64,000 bases of DNA, from contig NZ_LT907842.1 of assembly GCF_900215245.1 (NCBI RefSeq), positions 6,447,448 to 6,511,447 of the forward strand, in the 5' to 3' direction. The position numbers were made by a program, and so were the translations under genes. Source of the stretch: Pseudomonas fluorescens (lineage in GTDB: Bacteria; Pseudomonadota; Gammaproteobacteria; Pseudomonadales; Pseudomonadaceae). The notes under the pieces were generated by a model, which saw only the letters and a list, made by a program, of their open reading frames with translations, did no database searches and had not been told where the DNA came from. Of this stretch, positions 53,241 through 62,860 are shown one piece after another; positions within the stretch are counted from its first letter, which is position 1, and the number at the start of each line of letters is the position of its first letter.

Positions 53241-53413
53241 ACTATGAGAACCTTGTCGAGATTTGTCAACGACGGAAATCTGCCTTTCATCTGACCCAGG
53301 CCTTTCACCGCACAGCTGATGTGACTAAACATGGCCTTCGCCCGACCGCTCGCTGAAACGACAGGCAGCTGCCCCACCGTCATACACGCCTGCATGAATA
53401 TTCCATCATGGTT

Positions 53414-53460
53414 TTCGGACAACCGAACGCAATAGCCCCTCACTGTTCGGAAAGCCGGAC
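53414..53460. promoter_or_regulatory. Two tandem TTCGG-n4-CCGAA-type palindromes
   Basis: TTCGG-ACAA-CCGAA at 53414-53427 (perfect arms) and GTTCGG-AAAG-CCGGAC at 53445-53460 (one mismatch). Their matching bases are 32 apart, three helical turns. They look like a double operator for a dimeric regulator, possibly IclR type, upstream of ansB. The regulator is unknown. Confidence 0.45.
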
Positions 53461-53497
53461 AAACGCCCCTCAGCCCCACCTGCAAAACCAATATAAG

Positions 53498-53511
53498 TTG
53501 TTTTAAATCAA
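53498..53511 (+). promoter_or_regulatory. ANR/FNR-like box upstream of ansB
   Basis: TTGTT-TTAA-ATCAA differs by one base from the FNR/ANR consensus TTGAT-n4-ATCAA. It lies 138 bases before the ansB start. In E. coli ansB is FNR-activated. Confidence 0.55.
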
Positions 53512-53609
53512 CACGTTAATTTATATGTTCGGCCACCATCAGCCTGGTACAAATCCTGCTCTTTCTCAGCACCTCGCGGCATTCAGAATCGCCCGGGTGT
53601 TCTAGATGA

Positions 53610-54737
<1,128 letters not shown>

Positions 54738-54752
54738 TTGTTGGTGACACCG

Positions 54753-54778
54753 GTAGAGGCGGGCTTGCTTGCCTCTAC
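54753..54778 (+). terminator. Hairpin after ansB
   Basis: GTAGAGGC pairs with GCCTCTAC around GGGCTTGCTT. Only a short TT follows, so termination is uncertain; the loop resembles part of a REP sequence. Confidence 0.4.
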
Positions 54779-54891
54779 TTCCCCGCTCGCCCCTCGCTAC
54801 ACATTCCCCGCGCGACACCCGCTGTCTGAATGGACCGTCAAAACCAACTGGCTTGATTTTAATAAGTTGCGAAATTCGTAACAGTTAAATA

Positions 54892-54907
54892 CTGTATGCA
54901 CGTACAG
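54892..54907. promoter_or_regulatory. LexA box before the DUF1654-endA pair
   Basis: CTGTATGCACGTACAG fits the LexA consensus CTG-n10-CAG with the preferred TA steps beside both ends. It lies 19 bases before the DUF1654 start, where LexA would cover the promoter or the transcription start. Confidence 0.75.
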
Positions 54908-54925
54908 CACAGTAAGGAATATTCC

Positions 54926-55177
54926 GTGGCAACGTCTTCTTCCGCAGCGCAAACCTCGCCTGACGCCTATACGCGACTCGCCGTTCGTGTGCAAAAAATC
55001 ATCAATTCGACCAACGCCCAGAAAGCCAAGGCCGCCCTGATCTTCCGTTTGCCGGACGAGCCAGAGGAGGAATGGGGGCGCTTGCTGGAAGAAATAGCCG
55101 AGAACGACAACGTCACCCTCGCCTATCGGGATGATGGCGGCGTGCAGATATTCTGGGTTGTGCCGAAGGAAGATTGA
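54926..55177 (+). CDS. DUF1654 domain protein, SOS-regulated by position
   Basis: An 83-residue soluble protein with GTG start after AAGGAAT. The domain runs from residue 12: YTRLAVRVQKIINSTNAQKAKAALIFRLPDEPEEEWGRLL, in spaced motifs, and ends FWVVPKED. DUF1654 is found mainly in pseudomonads and its function is unknown to me. It has a LexA box upstream and is 4 bases from endA, so both are probably expressed after DNA damage. Confidence 0.78.
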   Translation: MATSSSAAQTSPDAYTRLAVRVQKIINSTNAQKAKAALIFRLPDEPEEEWGRLLEEIAENDNVTLAYRDDGGVQIFWVVPKED

Positions 55178-55181
55178 TTCA

Positions 55182-55871
55182 ATGAGTGCCCGTTTTATTG
55201 CTGTTTTTTGCTTGTTTTTTACCGTTACCGCTCATGCTCAGGCGCCCCGAACCTTCAGTGAAGCCAAGAAAGTCGCCTGGAAGCTCTACGCACCACAGTC
55301 CACGGAGTTCTACTGCGGCTGCAAATACAATGGCAACCGTGTGGATTTGAAAGCCTGCGGTTACGTCCCACGCAAAAATGCCAACCGCGCTGCACGCATC
55401 GAATGGGAACACATCGTCCCGGCCTGGCAGATCGGGCATCAGCGCCAGTGCTGGCAAGCCGGTGGGCGCAAAAACTGTACGCGCTACGACGACGTGTTCA
55501 AGCGCGCCGAGGCGGACCTGCACAACCTGGTGCCGAGCATCGGTGAGGTCAATGGCGACCGTAACAACTTCAGTTTTGGATGGCTGCCGGTGCAACGTGG
55601 GCAGTACGGGTCATGCCTGACCCAGGTGGACTTCAAGGCCAAGAAGGTCATGCCCCGCCCATCCATTCGCGGGATGATCGCCCGGACCTATTTCTATATG
55701 AGCAAACAATACGGCTTGCGCCTCTCCAAACAGGACCGCCAACTGTATGAAGCCTGGAACAAGACCTACCCCGTGCAACCTTGGGAGCGTCAGCGCAACC
55801 AGACCGTGGCGTGTGTGATGGGCCGCGGTAACGAGTTTGTCGGCCCGGTGAACCTGAAAGCCTGCGGCTGA
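55182..55871 (+). CDS. endA: Exported endonuclease I
   Basis: A 229-residue nuclease of the EndA/NucM group with a signal peptide ending AHA. The catalytic beta-beta-alpha-metal core is around RIEWEHIVPAW, followed by DLHNLVPSIGEVNGDRNNF. Eight cysteines or so suggest disulfides, as in secreted forms. It cuts double-stranded DNA in the periplasm or outside the cell. It follows the DUF1654 gene by 4 bases under the same LexA box. Confidence 0.92.
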   Translation: MSARFIAVFCLFFTVTAHAQAPRTFSEAKKVAWKLYAPQSTEFYCGCKYNGNRVDLKACGYVPRKNANRAARIEWEHIVPAWQIGHQRQCWQAGGRKNCTRYDDVFKRAEADLHNLVPSIGEVNGDRNNFSFGWLPVQRGQYGSCLTQVDFKAKKVMPRPSIRGMIARTYFYMSKQYGLRLSKQDRQLYEAWNKTYPVQPWERQRNQTVACVMGRGNEFVGPVNLKACG

Positions 55872-55902
55872 AAATGGGCGGGACTGCCGCCCAACCTGCC
55901 GG

Positions 55903-56283
55903 TTACTGCGCAGTCTTGTGCTCGATAACCTGCGACTCGGTATCATTTTTCTTGGCGCGTGCCAGTTTTTCGGTCAACAGGGCCTGCTTGGCTTCAGCTT
56001 CGGCCTTGCTCGCGAACGGGCCCAGCAAAACCTCGTCCTTGCCGTCGGTCTTCACGATATAAAAATTGAAACCATGTTCCAGCAGCCAGGCGGTCAAGTC
56101 GGTGATCGCCTGCAGTTTGTGGTCTGGCGGGCCCACCCACACGTCCCACTCCTGAGCGGCAATCACCCCGGTTTGAGGCTGGTTCTCGGTCACGGCAGGC
56201 TTGGCCTTGGGGGCATCGACCGGTTTACCTTCACCGCAACCGGCCAATGCCAACACCACAATTGCCATCGCTACTTTACGCAC
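55903..56283 (-). CDS. SPOR-like domain lipoprotein
   Basis: A 126-residue protein with GTG start after AAGGAG. The lipobox is LALAGC. A proline- and lysine-rich linker is followed by a SPOR-like domain from about residue 45 (WVGPPDHKLQAITDLTAWLLEHGFNFYIVKTDGKDEVLLGPFASKAEAEA in spaced motifs). SPOR domains bind denuded peptidoglycan at division sites. The partner process is unknown. It converges with endA. Confidence 0.75.
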   Translation of the reverse strand: MRKVAMAIVVLALAGCGEGKPVDAPKAKPAVTENQPQTGVIAAQEWDVWVGPPDHKLQAITDLTAWLLEHGFNFYIVKTDGKDEVLLGPFASKAEAEAKQALLTEKLARAKKNDTESQVIEHKTAQ

Positions 56284-56530
56284 TGCCCTGCTCCTTTAAG
56301 GATAAAGAGGCAACTTTATCATTCACTGTCTATTCTGGCCGTCATAAACGTTGGCTTAAACAATGCGAATGATGTACCGCAGACCTGTATGATGCCGCCA
56401 TGGGAATTAATGTCGCCTCTATGCGTCCTAAAAGAGGCAGTCACAGGGAAGCGCTTAGCAGTAAGCTACACACATCCGACACGTGCCCTGTCTGAAACAT
56501 GTGCCCTTAAAAGTAATCAAGGAGAAGTCC

Positions 56531-56725
56531 ATGCTGATACTCACCCGCAAAGTTGGTGAAAGCATAAACATCGGTGATGACATTACGATCACCATTCTGG
56601 GCGTCAGCGGCCAGCAAGTACGAATCGGCATCAACGCCCCCAAGGACGTTGCCGTGCATCGCGAGGAGATTTACCAGCGCATCCAGGCCGGCCTCACGGC
56701 TCCGGACAAAAACCAGACTCCTTGA
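56531..56725 (+). CDS. rsmE: CsrA-family translational regulator RsmE
   Basis: A 64-residue RNA-binding protein, almost identical to RsmE of P. fluorescens CHA0 as I remember it: [45 protein letters not shown]-contacting Leu4 and Arg44 (VHREE) are kept. It binds ANGGA motifs in leaders and is titrated by the Rsm small RNAs in the Gac/Rsm cascade. The ribosome site is AAGGAG. The upstream region has an inverted repeat GCTTA-GCAG-TAAGC at 56453-56466. Confidence 0.93.
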   Translation: MLILTRKVGESINIGDDITITILGVSGQQVRIGINAPKDVAVHREEIYQRIQAGLTAPDKNQTP

Positions 56726-56935
56726 CGCCCTGCTCAGTAGCCAGCCTTTTCGTTCACTGTAACGGCTGGCGAAATCCCTCCAGCCTGTTCGCGCTTTCTT
56801 GCGCGATCCGCGCGCTAGACGCGTTCAGCTTCGCTGCAAGATGAAACTGTCTTGGCGCCTGGAACTTGTTGCGTAATTCGCAGCCGAATCTCCTGATTAT
56901 TATCCTGCCATCCGAGTGCGTTCAGGAGCACGTCG

Positions 56936-57199
56936 ATGAGGCCAAACGCAAAGCAGCCACTGGTTTCCAAGTCCTGGGGAATAGCCCTGCTGATAGGGTT
57001 GGTCTTCGTGGCGCTGGGATATGGCGTGAGGTTTGAAATTGAAGCGATCAGCGACCCCAGCAAGCGTTCGTGGCTGGACCTGGCGCTCTTCTTGTCTGGC
57101 TACCTGTTTGCGTTCTGCCTCCAGCCCATCCAAAAAGCTGTTCTGCGCAAATTGTGCCAACGAGCCGCGCAACGTCCCACGCAGAAAACCGCCCGCTGA
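56936..57199 (+). CDS. Small two-helix membrane protein
   Basis: An 87-residue protein. After a short basic N-terminus come a hydrophobic helix (about 15-33) and a second (about 48-66), with a basic C-terminal tail. CAGGAG lies 8 bases before the ATG. No family is recognised. It stands alone between rsmE and the next small gene. Confidence 0.6.
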   Translation: MRPNAKQPLVSKSWGIALLIGLVFVALGYGVRFEIEAISDPSKRSWLDLALFLSGYLFAFCLQPIQKAVLRKLCQRAAQRPTQKTAR

Positions 57200-57293
57200 G
57201 GCTCGCTTGTCCGCTATCTGATCGCTGGTATTTACAGCCTTGCAGCAGGATCTATGCTTGGTCTTGCACGGTCAGTCAAAGGCGTTAAAGCAG

Positions 57294-57575
57294 ATGGACA
57301 GCCTCAACAAATACCAAATCGAGTCGGCACTGGCGGCGCGCCTGCCCAGCTACAAGATTACGTGTACCTTGCACGCTGACGGCACCCTGTCTGCCATCCT
57401 CAGTGGCCCGGAAACCGACCATTTCGCGATTACCGGAATCGTGCGCGCGAATTATCGCGGTGCCGAAGCGATTGCTCAGCTCGCCAATGAGATCCTCAGA
57501 GAGATGGTGATCTCACGCCAGGGAATGAGAAACAGCCGACTACAGGCACCCCCTGATCAAACCTCTCGCAAATAA
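57294..57575 (+). CDS. DUF1652-like small protein
   Basis: A 93-residue soluble protein, MDSLNKYQIESALAARLP onward. The pattern of a variable N-terminus, CTLHADGTLSAILSGPETDHFAITGI and EAIAQLANEILREM resembles DUF1652 as I recall it, but agreement is partial. A strong terminator follows. The ribosome site before 57294 is weak and an upstream start cannot be excluded. Confidence 0.55.
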   Translation: MDSLNKYQIESALAARLPSYKITCTLHADGTLSAILSGPETDHFAITGIVRANYRGAEAIAQLANEILREMVISRQGMRNSRLQAPPDQTSRK

Positions 57576-57576
57576 G

Positions 57577-57606
57577 GCCGAGACCGGAAACGGCTCGGCT
57601 TTTTTC
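57577..57606 (+). terminator. Strong intrinsic terminator
   Basis: GCCGAG-A-CCG pairs with CGG-CTCGGC around GAAA, followed by TTTTTTC. It ends the DUF1652-like gene. Confidence 0.9.
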
Positions 57607-57609
57607 ATT

Positions 57610-58287
57610 TCAGTCCGCCAGGCCCTGCAAGCTCAGCAGGCCGTCAGTGTCGCGCTGGACCCGCAACTGCTCATAGTCCTGGATGGTGGCATGCGCAGTG
57701 GCCATGGGCTTCAGGTGCGTCGCGGTAACCACCATGACATCCGCGCCGGCCGCCACCCCGGCTCGAATACCCACGGTTGCATCCTCGAACACCAGGCACT
57801 CGCGCACCGGCACGCCCAAACGCTGCGCCCCCAGTACATAACAGGCGGGGTCAGGCTTACCGCTGGCAACGTCCTCAGCCGTTACCAAGACTGCCGGCGG
57901 TTCAATACCCGCAGCAGCCAAGCGGCGTAACGCCAGTTCCCTGGGTGCAGAGGTGACCAGCGCCCATTGATCGCCAGGCAGGCCGTTCAAAAACTCGACC
58001 GCGCCGCCAATCGCCACGACCCCCTCGACATCGTTGATTTCCGCCTCAGTGATCCACTGCGCTTCAACTTTGGGGTCCACACCTGGCAATGCTTGACGGG
58101 TGATGGTGTCAATGGCACGTGCGCCATGGATGGTGGTCAGGAAGGCCGCCACATCCAGCCCGTGGCGCTCAGCCCAAGTGCTCCATACACGCTCGGCGGC
58201 CGCGATAGAGTTGAGCAGCGTGCCGTCCATATCGAACAGGAACGCGCGGTAACGTTGGGCAAATACGGCAGAACCTCGGATGGACAC
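57610..58287 (-). CDS. HAD-family sugar phosphatase-like hydrolase
   Basis: A 225-residue HAD enzyme. The nucleophile motif is FDMDGTLLNS near residue 14; motif II is in VTSAPREL, and motifs III/IV in SGKPDPACYVLGAQRLG and VFEDATVGIRAG. It resembles the small sugar phosphatases of the beta-phosphoglucomutase/phosphatase group; the substrate is not predictable. The GTG at 58287 follows AGAGGA at a spacing of 9; longer starts add about 40 poorly supported residues. Confidence 0.82.
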   Translation of the reverse strand: MSIRGSAVFAQRYRAFLFDMDGTLLNSIAAAERVWSTWAERHGLDVAAFLTTIHGARAIDTITRQALPGVDPKVEAQWITEAEINDVEGVVAIGGAVEFLNGLPGDQWALVTSAPRELALRRLAAAGIEPPAVLVTAEDVASGKPDPACYVLGAQRLGVPVRECLVFEDATVGIRAGVAAGADVMVVTATHLKPMATAHATIQDYEQLRVQRDTDGLLSLQGLAD

Positions 58288-58507
58288 GACGCGGATTCCT
58301 CTTGGATTTAACAAATAATCGACCCGATGCAATCTACGGGTCACCTCCTCGCTTGTAAACGCCAGCGCCGCGCCGCTAACCAAGCGATTGCATGACAGGT
58401 TTGTCATCAACCCGTAAGTCTTGTCAGCACCCTCACTTCATACAGTGGCGTCGTCAGTCACCCACATCGGGTGGCACAACTTCCCACTGAAGATGAAGGG
58501 CCGCACA

Positions 58508-59278
58508 ATGAAACCTGCACGCAAACTCTGCCTGATTGCCGCCAGCCTGTTGATACTGGGTACCGGCACCGCCATGGCCGGCACCGTCGCACCGGTCAAA
58601 GCCGACAACGTGGTGCTGGTGCACGGTTCCTGGGCTGACGGCTCGAGCTGGTCAGACGTCATTACCCGCCTCCAGGCCGCCGGCCTGCACGTGACCGCCG
58701 TACAGAACCCGCTGACATCGGTTGCCGATGACGTCGCCGCGACCAATCGCGTACTCGACCAACAGAACGGCCCTACCGTGCTGGTCGGCCATTCTTACGC
58801 CGGTAGTGTGATCAGCGACGCCGGTGCGAACCCGCACGTCAGCGCCCTGGTGTATGTGGCAGCCCGTGCACCGGACGCCAACGAAGACTTCGTCGCCCTT
58901 TCCGCCAACTACCCGAGCATGCCCGTCCGCGCCGGTGTGGTTGAGCACGACGGCTACCTGACCCTGAACCAGGATGCCTTCCTGAGATACTTCGCCGCCG
59001 ATGTGCCACGCGCCAAAGCGCTTGAGCTGTACGCCGTACAACAACCGATTGCCAAGAGCCTGTTCAGCGGCCGCACCGTCAATGCGGCCTGGCACACCAA
59101 GCCGTCCTGGTACGCCGTGTCGAGCAATGACCAGACCATCAACCCGGACCTGGAGCGATTCCTCGCCAAGCGCATGAACGCCACCACCATCGAGCTGCCG
59201 TCGAGCCACTTGTCGCTGGTGTCCCACGCCAGGGAAATCACTGACCTGATCCTCGAAGCGTCCGGCCGCCAGCCCTAA
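58508..59278 (+). CDS. Exported alpha/beta hydrolase
   Basis: A 256-residue hydrolase with a signal peptide ending AMA. The oxyanion motif VLVHGSWADGSSW is followed by the nucleophile elbow GHSYAG near residue 98, and a C-terminal histidine in SSHLSLVSH. Proteins of this kind are often annotated as exported esterases. It lies upstream of a DUF2790 gene and may be a separate unit. Confidence 0.82.
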   Translation: MKPARKLCLIAASLLILGTGTAMAGTVAPVKADNVVLVHGSWADGSSWSDVITRLQAAGLHVTAVQNPLTSVADDVAATNRVLDQQNGPTVLVGHSYAGSVISDAGANPHVSALVYVAARAPDANEDFVALSANYPSMPVRAGVVEHDGYLTLNQDAFLRYFAADVPRAKALELYAVQQPIAKSLFSGRTVNAAWHTKPSWYAVSSNDQTINPDLERFLAKRMNATTIELPSSHLSLVSHAREITDLILEASGRQP

Positions 59279-59390
59279 ACCGTTCATTACGAACTTGTCA
59301 TGATCCTGTTGGTTGGCTGTTTGAGCTGCCTGGTTACTGTGAACTCACTGCCAGCAGCGGGCAGCCAACCCTTTAAAGAGAGAGACCACC

Positions 59391-59651
59391 ATGAAACTGT
59401 TTATCCTCGGCTTCAGCGCCCTACTTGCCACCGGCTCAGTGTTCGCGGCCGACACAACCCCCGCCACCAACGTGATCCACGACAAGACCGGTTTCTTCGT
59501 GCACCTGGATGTCGACAAAGTGCTGTCGAGCACCGACACCTACGGCCAGTGCGGTATCGTCCCCGCCCGCCTCGATTACCTGGACCATCAGGGTCGCGAA
59601 CACGTGCTGGACTATCAGGTTCAAGGCATTGGCTGCGCCAGTGATAATTGA
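59391..59651 (+). CDS. DUF2790 small exported protein
   Basis: An 86-residue protein with a signal peptide ending VFA. The domain shows HLDVDKVLSSTDTYGQCGIVPARLDYLDHQGREHVLDYQVQGIGC in spaced motifs, with two cysteines. DUF2790 genes in Pseudomonas lie next to two-component systems that respond to metals, as here (43 bases). The function is unknown. Confidence 0.82.
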   Translation: MKLFILGFSALLATGSVFAADTTPATNVIHDKTGFFVHLDVDKVLSSTDTYGQCGIVPARLDYLDHQGREHVLDYQVQGIGCASDN

Positions 59652-59693
59652 TCGGGCTACACTTGCGCAACGCTTAGAATCAGGGCACTTCCC

Positions 59694-60365
59694 ATGAACA
59701 TCCTCGTAGTCGAAGACGAACCCAAGGCCGGCAATTACCTGCTCAACGGCCTGCAGGAACTGGGTTACTCGGTAAGCCTCGCCCGGGACGGCGTGGACGG
59801 CTTGCACCAGGCGCTGGAAACGCCGTTCGACGTAATCGTGCTGGATGTGATGATGCCAAAAATGGACGGCTGGGAAGTGCTGCGCCGCCTGCGCAAGGAG
59901 GCTGACACACCGGTCCTGTTCCTGACCGCCCGCGATGACATTGCCGACCGTATCAAAGGCCTGGAACTGGGTGCTGATGATTACCTGATCAAGCCGTTTT
60001 CCTTCGCCGAGCTGGTCGCCCGGTTACGCACCCTGACCCGCCGCGGCCCCAGTCGCGAAGAAGAGCACCTGCACATTGCCGACCTGCAAATCGATGTACT
60101 GAAACGCCGGGTCACGCGGGCCGGTACACGCATTACCCTGACCAATAAGGAGTTCGCCCTGCTGCACCTGTTCGCCACCCACCAGGATCAGGTGCTGTCA
60201 CGTTCGATGATCGCCTCGCGGGTCTGGGACATGAACTTCGACAGCGACACCAATGTGGTCGATGTCGCCGTACGACGCTTGCGCCTGAAAATCGATGACC
60301 CGTTCCAGCTCAAGTTAATTCACAGCGTGCGGGGCATTGGCTACCGCTTCGACATACAGCCATGA
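59694..60365 (+). CDS. Heavy-metal-type OmpR-family response regulator
   Basis: A 223-residue regulator of the CopR/IrlR/CzcR group. The receiver has DE near residue 8, Asp51 in [15 protein letters not shown] and Lys101 region in DDYLIKPF. The winged-helix domain ends [13 protein letters not shown] and RGIGYRF. It overlaps the sensor gene by 4 bases. It probably activates the DUF2790 gene upstream and others. Confidence 0.88.
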   Translation: MNILVVEDEPKAGNYLLNGLQELGYSVSLARDGVDGLHQALETPFDVIVLDVMMPKMDGWEVLRRLRKEADTPVLFLTARDDIADRIKGLELGADDYLIKPFSFAELVARLRTLTRRGPSREEEHLHIADLQIDVLKRRVTRAGTRITLTNKEFALLHLFATHQDQVLSRSMIASRVWDMNFDSDTNVVDVAVRRLRLKIDDPFQLKLIHSVRGIGYRFDIQP

Positions 60366-61762
60366 ACCACCGCCGCCACTACTCGCTGACTCTGCGCCTG
60401 GCGCTGATCTTCGCTTTGCTCGCCTTCGCCCTGCTGGCCACCCTGGGCGTTGCGCTGTATCGCGAACTTGAGCGTGAACTGGTCAAGCGCGACGATGCCG
60501 CCCTGATCTATCGCGCCGACCAGTTACGCAACCTGCTCAACGACAGCAATACCCTGGACCTGATCAAGACCAAGCCAGAGCTGTTCAAGAACATGCTGGG
60601 CAACAGCGAGTCGGTACTGAGCATCGCGGCGCCGGGGCAAAAACCGTTGTTGTTGGTTAACCCGGGCAACATTGAAATGCCGTCCGTAGTTCCCGTCCCC
60701 AAAGACCACGAGCTGGGCTTTTCCGACGTGCACCATTTGCCCGGTGTGAATGGCGTGCCTTTCGCCACCGTAGCTGCATCCATCGACTCCGGAGACCTCG
60801 GCAGCCTGCAAGTCACCACCGGGCGCCTGATGACTGAACGCACCGCCATGCTCGCCAGCTATCGCCTGAGCGTGTTTGTCCTGGCAACCATTGCAGCGAT
60901 CATCCTCGCGTTGGTGGGTTACCTGCTGGTGTACCGCGGGCTTTTGCCGTTGCGGCGCCTGGCCACGCATACCCAAGGCATCGGCGTGGGCAACCTGGCC
61001 GAGCGACTCGACAGCCACGGCGCACCGAAAGAGCTGCTGCCGATGATCGACGCCTTCAACACCATGCTGGAGCGACTGGCCAAAGGCTTCGTGCAACTGG
61101 GCCAGGTGTCCACCGACATGGCCCACGAACTGCGTACGCCGATCAATAACCTGCTGGGCGAAACGCAAGTCGCGCTGCAACAGAGCCGCAGCATCGAAAG
61201 CTACCAGCAACTGCTGGCCTCCAATGTCGAAGAACTCGAACGCCTGGCGCGGATGCTCGACAACATGCTGTTCCTCGCCCGCACCGACCCGGCCAGCGCC
61301 CTGCGCCAGCGCCAGGCGCTGAGTGCAGCGGATGAAGTGGAGCGTATGGCTGACTACTTCGAAGGGTTGGCGAGCGACGTGGGTATCAGCATTCTCGCCG
61401 AAGGTGACGGTGTGATCTGGGCTGAACCGATGCTACTGCGTCGTGCACTGGCCAATCTGTGTGCAAACGCTATCAAGTACGGCGCCCCGCGTTCGGACCT
61501 GCTGATTCAGGCGGTTCCGAATACCGATGGCATCAACCTGCGGGTCAGCAACCGGGGTGAAACCATCCCTGCCGAGCATTTGCCGCGCCTGTTCGAACGG
61601 TTTTACCGAGTGGATGAGTCGCGGGAGCGCTCGGCCCAGTCCAATGGGTTGGGGCTGTCGATTGTGGCGACGATCATGCTCCTGCATAACGGTCGCTACA
61701 GCGTTACCAGTGATGCAGGGCTGACATGTTTTGAGCTGTTCTTTCCAAAGCGGGAAGCCTGA
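60362..61762 (+). CDS. Heavy-metal-type sensor histidine kinase
   Basis: A 466-residue kinase. Membrane helices at about 12-33 and 165-187 bracket a periplasmic sensor of about 130 residues; a HAMP domain follows. The phosphorylation site is in [14 protein letters not shown], and the ATPase shows [10 protein letters not shown] and SNGLGLSIV. It belongs to the heavy metal sensor group (CopS/CusS-like). The signal cannot be named, since no metal transport gene is near. Confidence 0.88.
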   Translation: MNHRRHYSLTLRLALIFALLAFALLATLGVALYRELERELVKRDDAALIYRADQLRNLLNDSNTLDLIKTKPELFKNMLGNSESVLSIAAPGQKPLLLVNPGNIEMPSVVPVPKDHELGFSDVHHLPGVNGVPFATVAASIDSGDLGSLQVTTGRLMTERTAMLASYRLSVFVLATIAAIILALVGYLLVYRGLLPLRRLATHTQGIGVGNLAERLDSHGAPKELLPMIDAFNTMLERLAKGFVQLGQVSTDMAHELRTPINNLLGETQVALQQSRSIESYQQLLASNVEELERLARMLDNMLFLARTDPASALRQRQALSAADEVERMADYFEGLASDVGISILAEGDGVIWAEPMLLRRALANLCANAIKYGAPRSDLLIQAVPNTDGINLRVSNRGETIPAEHLPRLFERFYRVDESRERSAQSNGLGLSIVATIMLLHNGRYSVTSDAGLTCFELFFPKREA

Positions 61763-61882
61763 TACCCCAGGCCAGAACCCGGGTGGTATTTTGCAAAAAT
61801 TTGTCGCTCACGGCCGGCCCAAACTCGCACTAATCTTCGTTCCCAGGCGCTCTCTCATTTCAACTAAAAAAGGGGTCACGCG

Positions 61883-62200
61883 TTGGAGAAAAAACAGTAT
61901 CGGCTTGGTTGGGCGAACACGCTGAACATCCCGGTTCAAGGTCGAGCCGGTGGGGGTAATGACGGAGGTTCGGGTATGGAAAAACGCTTGGGTTTACTGG
62001 AAAAAGGGCTGGCTGAAATGAAAGAGAAGCTATTCGCCGTTTCGAGCAGGGCAGACTCCATGGAAAAGCACTTCGCCACCAAGGCGGACCTGGCGACCAC
62101 GGAGCTGAATCTCATCAAATGGTACGTCGCCACCGCGTTCGCAATGACCGGGCTCGCGTGCGCCATTACCTTCGGCCTGACCCGACTGTTGAACGGCTAA
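61883..62200 (+). CDS. Small membrane-anchored coiled-coil protein
   Basis: A 105-residue reading frame from TTG at 61883. A better ribosome site (GGAGG at 61963) serves the ATG at 61976 and would give a 74-residue form. A glycine-rich linker (GRAGGGNDGGSG) is followed by a coiled coil (RLGLLEKGLAEMKEKL) and a C-terminal membrane helix. Similar short tail-anchored coiled-coil proteins are common in pseudomonads; the role is unknown. Confidence 0.6.
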   Translation: MEKKQYRLGWANTLNIPVQGRAGGGNDGGSGMEKRLGLLEKGLAEMKEKLFAVSSRADSMEKHFATKADLATTELNLIKWYVATAFAMTGLACAITFGLTRLLNG

Positions 62201-62206
62201 GGCAGA

Positions 62207-62848
62207 TCAACTGATCTGCCCACCGCTTTGTACCGTCTCAACCTCAGTGCTCCACGCCACACGTACCGCTTCGCGCAGCCCCTCGACTGTCGTCACCAGC
62301 GGCATTGACGCCTGCCCAGTATCAGCGACCTGCTCCGGCAGGTTGGGTACATGGATAAATCCGCTGCGAACGTCCGTACCGACCAGCGCGTGTTGCAACA
62401 GGTAAAACACCTGATTACACACAAACGTGCCCGCAGTCTGCGAAACCGACGCCGCAACCCCAGCGTCGCGCAATGCCTTGACCATAGCCTTGATCGGCAG
62501 CGTGCTGAAGTAGGCGGCCGGCCCGCCAACCACCACCGCCGTATCGATAGGTTGCTCGCCCAGATTATCGGGGATGCGTGCATCGTTGACGTTGATCGCC
62601 ACCCGCTCGATGGAGATATCACTACGCCCAGGCCCAAGACCCGTGGCAATCACCATCGCCGGGCGCAGCTCGGCGATCAGCCCCGTCAGGCACTTCCCTA
62701 CTGTGGAAAACGCACAGGGCAGGCGGCGCGCAGCAATCTGCACACCCTCGGCCAATTGCACGCCATCCAACTGCCGCACGGCCTCCCAGGACGGGTTGAC
62801 CGGGTCTTGATCAAAGGGCTCGAAGCCCATCAGCAGTACAGTTTGCAT
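62207..62848 (-). CDS. pcp: Pyrrolidone-carboxylate peptidase
   Basis: A 213-residue C15 peptidase. The catalytic glutamate is in SIERVAIN, the cysteine in GTFVCNQVFY and the histidine in FIHVPNLPEQ. It removes N-terminal pyroglutamate from peptides in the cytoplasm. It lies 12 bases after the DUF979 gene and forms a conserved cluster with DUF969/DUF979 membrane proteins. Confidence 0.92.
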   Translation of the reverse strand: MQTVLLMGFEPFDQDPVNPSWEAVRQLDGVQLAEGVQIAARRLPCAFSTVGKCLTGLIAELRPAMVIATGLGPGRSDISIERVAINVNDARIPDNLGEQPIDTAVVVGGPAAYFSTLPIKAMVKALRDAGVAASVSQTAGTFVCNQVFYLLQHALVGTDVRSGFIHVPNLPEQVADTGQASMPLVTTVEGLREAVRVAWSTEVETVQSGGQIS

Positions 62849-62860
62849 CTTGGCCTCACA

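Noticed and set aside
53237..53491. A minus-strand frame of 84 codons between the rbs promoter and ansB.
   Set aside because: No ribosome site, atypical composition, and it covers the tandem palindromes; it is more likely chance.
55874..55900. GGGCGG/CCGCCC stem between endA and the SPOR gene as terminator.
   Set aside because: Stem is short and there is no T run on either strand.
56740..56770. A GCCAGCC/GGCTGGC stem after rsmE as terminator.
   Set aside because: The loop is 17 bases and no T run follows, so termination is not supported.
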